This document shows, piece by piece, positions 1-5,917 of a stretch of 8,890 nt of DNA (positions within the stretch are counted from its first letter, which is position 1; the number at the start of each line of letters is the position of its first letter). The DNA lies in assembly GCA_012727745.1 (NCBI GenBank), contig JAAYGJ010000273.1, positions 1 to 8,890 on the forward strand, read 5' to 3'. The position numbers were made by a program, and so were the translations under genes. A model generated the notes under the pieces. It was not told the origin of the DNA. It searched no databases and saw nothing but the letters and a program-made list of their open reading frames with translations. This stretch comes from Clostridia bacterium. GTDB taxonomy: Bacteria > Bacillota > DSM-521 > Neomoorellales > Neomoorellaceae.

Positions 1-637
1 CGATACCCCTATAGCTCATATGCGAGTTGGCGAAGAACAGATTTATAGTACGGTTTCTGATAAAAAAGTTACTCTTCAAGAGGTTATTGCCCAGTGTTCT
101 GCTGATGGGATTGAGCTTTTCTGCGAAGCTCAGTTCAATGCACCGGCTACGGATGTACCGGACAGCGAGCTAATAACCGGGCGTACTCACCCTGACTTTA
201 CTTTTGGTGCCCATGCAGTTGAGATTGCTGTTGATGTCGAAACCGGTGCTGTTGATGTGCAAAAGTTAGTTATCTGTTACGACGTTGGCAAGGCAATTAA
301 CGTACTAAACGTAGAAGGGCAGCTTGAAGGTGGGGCCAGTTATTGCCTGGGCTATGCCTTAATGGAAGACCTGATTGTGGAAGAGGGCAGGTTAAAGACA
401 CCCTCCTTCTCCGAATACCTAATTCCTACCTCTTTAGATGTGCCTGATATGGACGTAATCATGCTGGAGTCGGGAGCTGGCATAGGACCCTATGGGGCCA
501 AAGGTGTGGGTGAACCTGCTTGTAATTCCATTGCCCCGGCAATTCTCAATGCTATCCGTGACGCAGTGGGTGTAAGGTTAACCTCTTTACCGGCAACTGC
601 GGAAAAAATAGTTTTTGCTTTACAAAAGCAGGAATAG
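1..637 (+). CDS. Xanthine dehydrogenase-family molybdopterin-binding subunit, C-terminal part (5' truncated by window edge)
   Basis: The reading frame is open from the left edge (first full codon at base 2) to a TAG at 635-637, so this is the last ~211 residues of a longer protein, not a short gene starting at the ATG at 20. The visible part matches the second molybdopterin-binding domain of xanthine dehydrogenase/aldehyde oxidase-type molybdenum hydroxylases. It has a stretch with GAHAVEIAVDVETGAV and later YDVGKAIN, then GQLEGG, and near the end GPYGAKGVGEPA. The Glu of GVGEPA (codon 512-514) is at the place of the family's catalytic base, which activates the Mo-bound hydroxyl for attack on a ring carbon. 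These subunits act with FAD and 2Fe-2S subunits in the cytoplasm; neither partner is visible. The substrate cannot be told from this end; purines and other N-heterocycles or aldehydes are possible. A second gene of this family begins at 8232. Confidence 0.93.
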   Translation, partial: DTPIAHMRVGEEQIYSTVSDKKVTLQEVIAQCSADGIELFCEAQFNAPATDVPDSELITGRTHPDFTFGAHAVEIAVDVETGAVDVQKLVICYDVGKAINVLNVEGQLEGGASYCLGYALMEDLIVEEGRLKTPSFSEYLIPTSLDVPDMDVIMLESGAGIGPYGAKGVGEPACNSIAPAILNAIRDAVGVRLTSLPATAEKIVFALQKQE

Positions 638-716
638 AACGAACGAAGGGGAATATTCATACGGACTAAATAATAACAATTATTAATCTAAGGGAGGTGA
701 GAGTTACGTTAGGCTA
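638..716. other. Intergenic stretch after the hydroxylase gene, AT-rich palindromes
   Basis: This short gap contains the palindrome GAATATTC at 651-658 and an AT-only inverted repeat, AATAAT (669-674) and ATTATT (679-684), around a 4-base spacer. It also has an unused ribosome-binding-like run, AGGGAGGTGA, at 691-700. There is no GC-rich stem followed by a T run, so no intrinsic terminator can be called for the upstream gene. The AT-rich repeat lies upstream of the proposed promoter at 717-746 and could be a regulator site, but AT-rich palindromes are common by chance. Confidence 0.3.
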
Positions 717-746
717 TTGAAAGGTACCGCTGAGTGTGGGTATATA
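717..746 (+). promoter_or_regulatory. Possible sigma-A promoter for the liv-type operon
   Basis: TTGAAA at 717-722 (five of six matches to the -35 consensus) is followed after 18 bases by TATATA at 741-746 (four of six matches to the -10). A start near 753 would leave a leader of roughly 28 bases before the ATG at 781, with the ribosome binding site inside it. It sits directly before the first gene of the importer, where a promoter is expected. The -10 match is only moderate. Confidence 0.4.
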
Positions 747-780
747 GGAGAGAAGACTACTGAGCAAAAGGAGGAAAAAA

Positions 781-2001
781 ATGCTTAAAAAGAAAGCTTT
801 TAAGGTTGCGACACTACTGCTGACGTTTCTGTTTGTGGTAGGTCTTGTAGCCGGTTGTGGCTCTGGCTCCGGTGAAGAAGGCCAGGGTGCCGCTGAAGAA
901 GGAAAGACGTACAAAATTGCTTTTCTTGGGCCCCTGACCGGTCCCAATGCCGGACAGGGTGTAGGTGCACGTAACGCCTTCTTGCTGGCAGTAGATCAAG
1001 CCAACGAATCAGGGGAGCTGCCCTTCAAACTGGAAGTTATGGAACTTGATGATGAGTCTAAACCGGCTACGTCAGCCTCAGTTGCCCAGAAGGCAGTAGC
1101 CGATCCGGACGTAATTGCTGGCAGTGGCCACTGGAACACTCCCTGTGCTGAAGCCAGTATACCCATTTTCAAATCAGCGGGGATACCCTTTGTAATTTGG
1201 GGAGCTATTGGACCCAGCCTTACCAGTCCTGAGAATTACCCCAATACTACCCGTGTATGTCCTACCCAGGCCCAGGAAAATATCCCCCTGGCTGAATTTG
1301 TGATAGGTGAACTTGGACGCCTGAAGTGGGCGATTATCTCCGATACTTCATCTTATGGTAAGAGCAACACCGAAGCCTGGCAGAATGAAGTTAAAAAATA
1401 CCCTGGCGCGGAAATTGTCTCCCTGGATGAAATTCAAGTAGGACAGACTGATTTCCGGCCCATACTTAGTAAGATTAAAAATCTTGATGTCGACGGGGTT
1501 TATTTCGGCGGTGTGGTAATGGAAGCTGCCCTGGTACGGCGTCAGATGGTCGAATTAGGTATGAAGGACACCTTGATGGTCGGTATTTCCGGTATAGTCG
1601 ATGATAAATTCATCGAAACCGCCGGCGGAGATGTCGCCGAAGGGGTAATAGCCATTAAGCCCGGCATGAATATCCAGAAAATGGAAGGCGGCAAAGCCTT
1701 TGAGGAGGCTTACGCTGCAGCTGGCTTTAGCGAACCTTACGGTGCCTATGGTCCCTATGCTTATGACGCCGCTAATATCATTATTGAAGCTTTGAAACAG
1801 GTTGGTCCTGATAAAGCCAAACTGGTTGATGCTATTGCCAACATTAGCTACGAGGGTCTGCTCGGTACAACTACGTTTGACGAGGTCGGCCAGACTGCAA
1901 ATATTGCCAGCACTATCTTTGTAATTCAGGATGAACAATTCGTAGACTGGGACGACTCCGAATATAAGAGTGGCCAACGAAAGCTGCCTGGCAGCAAATA
2001 G
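781..2001 (+). CDS. livK: ABC transporter substrate-binding lipoprotein, branched-chain amino acid/amide (HAAT) family
   Basis: This is a 406-residue extracytoplasmic binding protein. It opens with a lipoprotein signal peptide: KKK at residues 3-5, a hydrophobic core, then the lipobox LVAGC with the lipidated Cys at 26. A Gly/Glu/Ser-rich linker leads to the mature domain at about residue 44. KIAFLGPLTG (45-54) and YGPYAYDAANIIIEAL (323-338) are typical of the type I periplasmic-binding fold (Peripla_BP_6). The ATG at 781 follows AAAAGGAGG (766-774) at good spacing. The protein delivers its ligand to the LivHM-type permease encoded just downstream. The ligand is unknown. Two positions that contact the amino-acid head group in E. 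coli LIV-binding protein look changed (Thr120 for Ser, Ile143 for Thr, by hand alignment), which argues against a simple branched-chain amino acid. The gene ends with two in-frame TAG codons in a row (1999-2004). Confidence 0.93.
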   Translation: MLKKKAFKVATLLLTFLFVVGLVAGCGSGSGEEGQGAAEEGKTYKIAFLGPLTGPNAGQGVGARNAFLLAVDQANESGELPFKLEVMELDDESKPATSASVAQKAVADPDVIAGSGHWNTPCAEASIPIFKSAGIPFVIWGAIGPSLTSPENYPNTTRVCPTQAQENIPLAEFVIGELGRLKWAIISDTSSYGKSNTEAWQNEVKKYPGAEIVSLDEIQVGQTDFRPILSKIKNLDVDGVYFGGVVMEAALVRRQMVELGMKDTLMVGISGIVDDKFIETAGGDVAEGVIAIKPGMNIQKMEGGKAFEEAYAAAGFSEPYGAYGPYAYDAANIIIEALKQVGPDKAKLVDAIANISYEGLLGTTTFDEVGQTANIASTIFVIQDEQFVDWDDSEYKSGQRKLPGSK

Positions 2002-2006
2002 TAGCT

Positions 2007-2018
2007 ATAAGATTTAAG
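2007..2018 (+). repeat. 12-base direct repeat, copy 1
   Basis: ATAAGATTTAAG at 2007-2018 recurs exactly at 2065-2076. The two copies lie on either side of the hairpin at 2033-2065. Copy 1 starts five bases after the stop codon of the binding-protein gene. Confidence 0.8.
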
Positions 2019-2032
2019 AGAAACTAGTTGAC

Positions 2033-2065
2033 TGCTGGCTGGCGATGGCATATTGCCAGCCAGCA
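2033..2065 (+). promoter_or_regulatory. Strong intercistronic hairpin between livK- and livH-like genes
   Basis: TGCTGGCTGGC (2033-2043) and GCCAGCCAGCA (2055-2065) are perfect 11-base complements around an 11-base loop. The stem is GC-rich and would be very stable in RNA. No T run follows (ATAAGATTTAAGG), so it does not look like an intrinsic terminator. Stem-loops in this position, after the binding-protein gene of an ABC operon, are known to protect the upstream message from 3' exonucleases or to cause partial termination, giving more binding protein than permease. That role is inferred here; the hairpin itself is read directly. Confidence 0.8.
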
Positions 2066-2076
2066 TAAGATTTAAG
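2065..2076 (+). repeat. 12-base direct repeat, copy 2
   Basis: This is the second exact copy of ATAAGATTTAAG. Its first base is the last base of the hairpin's right arm, and its end merges into the purine-rich ribosome binding region (AAGGGGG, 2074-2080) of the next gene. Confidence 0.8.
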
Positions 2077-2087
2077 GGGGAAAAGGC

Positions 2088-3011
2088 ATGGAATTGCTGA
2101 TGTCGCAAGTTATAAACGCCATCATGTTGGGCTGTACTTATGCCCTGGTGGCTATCGGGTTCTCCTTGTTTTTTGGGGTTTTAGATATAGTAGTTTTTTG
2201 TGCCGGTGATGTAGCTATTGTTGGCGCATTTGCTGTGGCCTTTTTGGTAAGTATACTCGGCCTTTTTGTTGCTTTACAGGGTGCGCTGCCACCTATGATT
2301 GCAACTGTTATCATAGTCTTTGTTGCGGCCCTTTTTACTGCTTTGTTAATGGCCCTAATGTACCGCTTGGTTATTAGGCCGCTCGAAGGCAGGAGCGAAT
2401 TAATGCCATTGCTGAGTACCATTGCCGCCGGCTTTGCTTTGCGCGAAATAATCGGTATTTTTTATCCCGAGGGACGCAACCCCCAGGCCTTTCCGCAAAT
2501 GCTACCCGAAGGCGTCCTGGCTGGAAATGCAATGCTTTCCTGGCGTAATATCATAATTATTATTGCCACCCTGCTAATTGTTGGCCTGCTTTACTGGTTT
2601 GTTAATAAGACCAAGACCGGCTTATCAATCCAAGCAGTTTCCCAGAATAGAGAAGCGGCCGTTATGGTAGGAATCAATTGGCGGTTTATTGTCTATATTA
2701 CCTTTATTATTGGCGGAGTTATCCTGGGTGTTGGCGGATTTTTGGTGGCTTCATACTTTGATGTAATTCGTTTTGATATGGGTTCCATGTACGGCCTTAA
2801 AGGTTTTTGCGCTGCGGTTGTCGGCGGCCTGGGTAATGTCTATGGCGCTATTGTGGGCGGTCTGCTGATAGCTTTTGTAGAAGTTTTCGTTAGCGCTTTT
2901 GTACCCGGGGGAACTGCTTATGCCGGTGTGGCTGCATTCTTGATGGTGCTATTATTCATGCTGTTTAAACCAGAAGGTATTATTGGCGAGAAAACTATTG
3001 AAAAGGTTTAG
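2088..3011 (+). CDS. livH: ABC transporter permease, LivH family
   Basis: This 307-residue integral membrane protein is of normal length for LivH and has about eight predicted membrane segments (roughly residues 8-35, 42-63, 70-95, 106-124, 153-171, 200-222, 242-270 and 278-293, judged by hydrophobicity). Family features include RPLEGR (97-102), PLLSTIAAGFALRE (107-120), the cytoplasmic coupling region KTKTGLSIQAV and then NREAAVMVGIN (187-197), and GLKGFCAAVVGGLGN (236-250), ending with FKPEGIIG. It forms half of the translocation path with the LivM-type subunit. ATG 2088 is chosen because AAGGGGG lies about seven bases upstream; a second in-frame ATG at 2100 is possible. It is separated from the binding-protein gene by 86 bases that hold a hairpin. 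Confidence 0.93.
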   Translation: MELLMSQVINAIMLGCTYALVAIGFSLFFGVLDIVVFCAGDVAIVGAFAVAFLVSILGLFVALQGALPPMIATVIIVFVAALFTALLMALMYRLVIRPLEGRSELMPLLSTIAAGFALREIIGIFYPEGRNPQAFPQMLPEGVLAGNAMLSWRNIIIIIATLLIVGLLYWFVNKTKTGLSIQAVSQNREAAVMVGINWRFIVYITFIIGGVILGVGGFLVASYFDVIRFDMGSMYGLKGFCAAVVGGLGNVYGAIVGGLLIAFVEVFVSAFVPGGTAYAGVAAFLMVLLFMLFKPEGIIGEKTIEKV

Positions 3012-3030
3012 GAGGTTGGCCTGTGGGAGG
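3011..3030 (+). promoter_or_regulatory. Two ribosome binding sites in tandem before the LivM-type gene
   Basis: GGAGG at 3011-3015 lies seven bases before a GTG at 3023. GGGAGG at 3025-3030 lies seven bases before an in-frame ATG at 3038. Both starts are equally well placed, so the true N-terminus cannot be decided from sequence; the difference is five residues. Confidence 0.65.
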
Positions 3031-4258
3031 CACAGAAATGAAAACGAAGATAAACGGTACAAATGGAAAAATAATAAGCCTTGCAACCAGCCTTGGTGTT
3101 TGCCTTGCCCTATATATCTGCCTTGTTAGTTCACTGACTGCAGCTTTGCTGATACTGGCTCTGGGGCTGGGACTAATAATCTATGGTGAACGCAAGGATA
3201 GTATTGAACAAGTATACCTTAGTGTTGAAAAGAATAAACCCATAGTCTTAGGAATAATAGTATTGTTTGTTTTAGTTCTGCCTTTTTTATTGCACAAAAA
3301 TAACTATTTACTCCATGTTGTTGTTATGGCTGGGATTTATGCAATAGTAGCTTTAGGACTTAATTTCCAGGTGGGCAGCACCGGAATGGTCAACTTTGCT
3401 CCGGCAGCGTTGTTTGGCGCGGGGGCCTACGTTTCAGCAATAGCAGCTGTTAAGTTTGGTATCTCACCCTGGTTAGGCATATTACTTGGCATGGTAGGGG
3501 CTGCCCTGTTAGGACTTATATTTGGTTTCCCGGCTTTAAAAACACGCGGTTATTACCTGTCTCTGGTTACCATAGCTCTGCAGATAATTTTTACCCAGAT
3601 GATTGTTAATACAGCTTGGCTCGGTGGGCCAAACGGCATACCGGGAATTCCGCCTTATGAATTAGCCGGCTTTTCTTTTAAACAATCGCTGAAAATCCTG
3701 GGATTAACGATCCCTTACCAGATAAACTACATCTATTTGACTTTCATCTTTCTGGGACTAACAGCCCTTGCTGCTTCCCGTTTATATACTTCGCGTACCG
3801 GGTTGGCCTGGAATGCTATCGAGCAGGATGAAATTGTAGCAGCGACCCAGGGTATTAATTTAACTAAGGAAAAACTGCTGGCCTTTGCACTGGGGGCAGC
3901 TTTCGCCGGCGTGGCAGGTGCCTTATATGCCCATTATACGAGTTTTATCGGGTATGAAGATTTTGATTTCAGCAAGTCTCTAATCTTAATCTGCATGGTT
4001 TTGCTGGGTGGAATGGATAATGTATCTGGCGTCACTCTGGGAGCTATTCTGTTAACCATTATCGATGAAAAACTGCGCGATTTTGCTGACTACCGCATGC
4101 TGATGTACAGTGTGATTTTAATTACGATTTTGATTACCCGTTCTCAGGGCTTACTTCCCAAGCGTACCCGCAAATATAAAGAAAAAAGTACAGGTATGCC
4201 CTGCGTAGGCCAGACGGTAACGATGGGAGGGGAAAGCAGTGGAAGTCTTAAGAACTGA
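3023..4258 (+). CDS. livM: ABC transporter permease, LivM family
   Basis: This 411-residue membrane protein is the second permease of the importer. Before the conserved core it carries an N-terminal extension of about 95 residues with two or three extra hydrophobic stretches (about 17-54 and 74-90); E. coli LivM is similarly long. The core shows LGLNFQVGSTGMVNFAPAAL (111-130, the family's GLN-x-GxTG-x-v-x-f block), FGAGAYVSA, LKTRGYYLSLVTIAL (172-186), GGPNGIPGIP (201-210), the coupling region around IEQDEIVAATQGIN (266-279) and VLLGGMDNVSGVTLGA (326-341). The tail after residue 378 is basic and hydrophilic. The start is either GTG 3023 or ATG 3038, each with its own ribosome binding site. 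The gene begins 11 bases after the LivH-type gene, and its last 20 bases overlap the next gene, pointing to one transcript with coupled translation. Confidence 0.92.
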   Translation: MGGTEMKTKINGTNGKIISLATSLGVCLALYICLVSSLTAALLILALGLGLIIYGERKDSIEQVYLSVEKNKPIVLGIIVLFVLVLPFLLHKNNYLLHVVVMAGIYAIVALGLNFQVGSTGMVNFAPAALFGAGAYVSAIAAVKFGISPWLGILLGMVGAALLGLIFGFPALKTRGYYLSLVTIALQIIFTQMIVNTAWLGGPNGIPGIPPYELAGFSFKQSLKILGLTIPYQINYIYLTFIFLGLTALAASRLYTSRTGLAWNAIEQDEIVAATQGINLTKEKLLAFALGAAFAGVAGALYAHYTSFIGYEDFDFSKSLILICMVLLGGMDNVSGVTLGAILLTIIDEKLRDFADYRMLMYSVILITILITRSQGLLPKRTRKYKEKSTGMPCVGQTVTMGGESSGSLKN

Positions 4259-5003
4259 GGCATTGACTATTAACTTTGGTGGTTTAAAAGCAGTAAATGA
4301 AGTTGATTTTGTTATTGGCGACGAAGTTGTGGGCTTGATAGGTCCCAACGGTTCGGGCAAGACTACTTTTCTAAACCTTGTCAGTGGCATTTACCGTGCT
4401 ACCAGCGGGCATGTTCATTTTATGCAGGAGGATATCACTGACTGTGCCCCGCACGAAGTTCGCAGTAAAGGCATAGCCCGCACCTTTCAAACCAACCGCC
4501 TGTGTTTGAACTTAAGCGTGCTTGATAATATGCTCCTCGGCCTTCACAGCCGCCAAAAGTCTACCTGGTGGCAGGCCATTTTCCAGCCTTCCCGCTGTCA
4601 ACAGGAGCTGGAGGATAATATCGAAAGGTGTTTTGAGGTTCTGGCGCATTTTAACCCGGAGTTAATTGACAAGCGTTATGAACCTGTTTCCAAGATACCC
4701 CTTATTGACAGGCGGCGAATTGAAATAGCCCGGGCAATTGTGGGTGAACCTAAACTCCTCCTCCTTGATGAACCTACAGCAGGGCTGAATACTGAAGAAA
4801 CGATGGAAATGATTGACGATATCGGCAGGCTTAGAGAAAGCAAGATGAAAGTCAGCATCATAATCATTGAACACGATATGGCAGTTATATCGCGCATCAG
4901 CCAGCGGGTGGTAGTGTTGAATGCCGGTAGAAAAATTGCCGAAGGGACTTTTGAGGAAGTTAGTCAGAATGAAGAAGTACGAACTGCATATCTAGGGGGC
5001 TAG
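4239..5003 (+). CDS. livG: ABC transporter ATP-binding protein, LivG family, with altered signature motif
   Basis: This is a 254-residue cytoplasmic ATPase. Walker A is GPNGSGKT (35-42), the Q-loop is in RTFQTN (Gln84), Walker B with the catalytic Glu is LLLLDE (173-178), the D-loop is AGLN, and the switch His is in EHDM (His212). The N-terminal FGGLKAV and RSKGIARTFQ are LivG-like. The ABC signature, usually LSYGQ or LSGGQ in front of RRLEIARAL, reads IPLID in front of RRRIEIARA (153-166): the glycine and serine that contact ATP across the dimer are missing. The reading frame there is clean, so this is not a frameshift. The GTG start at 4239 follows GGGAGGGG (4225-4232), lies inside the end of the LivM-type gene and keeps the expected N-terminus. 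With the LivF-type partner it would power the importer. Confidence 0.93.
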   Translation: MEVLRTEALTINFGGLKAVNEVDFVIGDEVVGLIGPNGSGKTTFLNLVSGIYRATSGHVHFMQEDITDCAPHEVRSKGIARTFQTNRLCLNLSVLDNMLLGLHSRQKSTWWQAIFQPSRCQQELEDNIERCFEVLAHFNPELIDKRYEPVSKIPLIDRRRIEIARAIVGEPKLLLLDEPTAGLNTEETMEMIDDIGRLRESKMKVSIIIIEHDMAVISRISQRVVVLNAGRKIAEGTFEEVSQNEEVRTAYLGG

Positions 5004-5006
5004 GCT

Positions 5007-5717
5007 ATGCTGGAATTACGCAATGTGGATACCAGGTATGGTCAAATACCGATGTTAAGACAGGTAAGTATGAAGGTTGAGGCAGGGGAAGCAGTATGCT
5101 TGCTGGGTGCCAATGGGGCTGGCAAGACCACCCTGTTAAAGACCATTTTAGGTATGGTAAAGCCTACTGCCGGGGAAGTAATCTATAACGGGCAGAGAAT
5201 AGACCATTTACCACCTCATAAAATAATTGCTTCAGGGATAGCTATAGTGCCAGAAAGAGAAGGTTTATTCCCCAAACTCACAGTGGAAGACAACCTTTTA
5301 TTTGGCGCCTATTACGAAAAGGATAAGGATATAATCAAATCAAGGCTGGAGGAAGCGCTTACTATTTTTCCCAGATTGAAGGAAAGATACCATCAAAAAG
5401 CAGGAACTTTAAGCGGCGGCGAGCGCAAGATGCTGGGTATAGCCCGGGCGCTCCTATCCGGGCCGCAACTACTGCTGATGGATGAGCCGTCCCTGGGGCT
5501 GGCCCCGGCCACAGTTATTGAAGTATATGACGTAATCGCCCGCATAAAAGCAGAAAAGAATATTACCATCTTATTAATTGAACAAAACGCACAAAAGGCT
5601 TTAGAGGTAGTTGAACGGGGTTATGTTATTCAAAAGGGTAGCATAATTCTCGAGGGTTCTACGGAAGAATTACAGGAGAATGAGATAATCAAGGAGTCTT
5701 ACCTGGCAGTTAATTAG
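5007..5717 (+). CDS. livF: ABC transporter ATP-binding protein, LivF family
   Basis: This is a 236-residue ATPase, the usual LivF length. Walker A is GANGAGKT (34-41), the signature LSGGE (135-139) is intact, and Walker B is LLLMDE (155-160) followed by PSLGLAP. VPEREGLFPKLTVEDNL (81-97) matches the LivF form of the Q-loop region, and IEQNA (191-195) has the Gln that LivF proteins carry in place of the switch His, so neither counts as a defect. The start ATG at 5007 is three bases after the stop of the LivG-type gene, with AGGGGG at 4994-4999 as ribosome binding site. It is the last gene of the importer block; a 200-base gap follows. Confidence 0.94.
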   Translation: MLELRNVDTRYGQIPMLRQVSMKVEAGEAVCLLGANGAGKTTLLKTILGMVKPTAGEVIYNGQRIDHLPPHKIIASGIAIVPEREGLFPKLTVEDNLLFGAYYEKDKDIIKSRLEEALTIFPRLKERYHQKAGTLSGGERKMLGIARALLSGPQLLLMDEPSLGLAPATVIEVYDVIARIKAEKNITILLIEQNAQKALEVVERGYVIQKGSIILEGSTEELQENEIIKESYLAVN

Positions 5718-5723
5718 CAGCAT

Positions 5724-5742
5724 GCAGAGCAGAGAGCTCTGT
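5724..5742 (+). other. Small hairpin just after the LivF-type gene
   Basis: GCAGAGC (5724-5730) pairs with GCTCTGT (5736-5742) around a five-base loop: six Watson-Crick pairs plus one G-U. It sits seven bases past the stop codon. The following bases (TGTAGAAG) are not T-rich, so it is not a convincing intrinsic terminator; it could mark the 3' end of the importer message or be chance. Confidence 0.4.
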
Positions 5743-5799
5743 TGTAGAAGAATACCATATAAGGGCAGTTAAAAGACCTGTATTTCCCGGCAATTCTTT

Positions 5800-5820
5800 A
5801 AAAATCACGCCTTGATTTTT
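5800..5820 (+). promoter_or_regulatory. Inverted repeat over the -35 region, possible operator
   Basis: AAAAATCA (5800-5807) and TGATTTTT (5813-5820) are exact complements around CGCCT. The repeat ends five bases before the TATAAT at 5826, so it covers the -35 position of that promoter, a usual place for a repressor site. The arms hold only one GC pair each, so as an RNA hairpin it would be weak, although a run of six T (5816-5821) follows the left part of the second arm. An operator seems likelier than a terminator. Confidence 0.45.
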
Positions 5821-5822
5821 TA

Positions 5823-5831
5823 TGGTATAAT
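5823..5831 (+). promoter_or_regulatory. Extended -10 promoter before the amidohydrolase gene
   Basis: TGGTATAAT at 5823-5831 combines a perfect TATAAT (5826-5831) with the TGn of an extended -10. No good -35 is present at 16-18 bases; the TTGATT at 5812-5817 is only eight bases away and cannot serve. Extended -10 promoters can work without a -35, often with an activator. A start near 5838 would give a leader of about 80 bases before the ATG at 5918. This makes the amidohydrolase/carbamate kinase/hydroxylase genes a likely separate transcription unit. Confidence 0.6.
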
Positions 5832-5917
5832 ACAAAGGACAAGGTGTTTAGCATAGAGAAAATAAACAAACGAGGATGAAGTTCATTTAAAATCTAGGAA
5901 CAAAGGAGGTTGCAAAA

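Noticed and set aside
20..637. A complete 205-residue gene starting at ATG 20
   Set aside because: The frame is open upstream to the window edge, and the sequence matches only the C-terminal domain of a much larger family, so the ATG is internal.
1999..2004. Tandem TAG codons as a readthrough or recoding site
   Set aside because: Double stops at the natural end of a full-length protein are best read as tight termination; the downstream frame holds no conserved sequence.
714..2108. Several minus-strand open frames across the binding-protein gene and its flanks
   Set aside because: They lie opposite a well-supported gene, have no recognisable domains and no convincing ribosome binding sites; they are shadows.
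4151..4897. Minus-strand open frames opposite the LivM/LivG-type genes
   Set aside because: The opposite strand carries clear ABC motifs, and the antisense translations look like reversed ABC sequence with no family features.
5724..5742. Intrinsic terminator after the LivF-type gene
   Set aside because: The stem is short with a G-U pair and is not followed by a T run.
5800..5821. Rho-independent terminator ending in six T
   Set aside because: The stem has a single GC pair per arm, so it is too weak, and it sits directly on the promoter; an operator fits better, although weak termination cannot be excluded.
5812..5831. TTGATT as the -35 of the TATAAT promoter
   Set aside because: The spacer is only eight bases, far below the 16-18 needed.
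5876..5890. Five-codon leader peptide ATG-AAG-TTC-ATT-TAA before the amidohydrolase gene
   Set aside because: The purine run touches the ATG, leaving no room for initiation, and the peptide has no control codons of interest.
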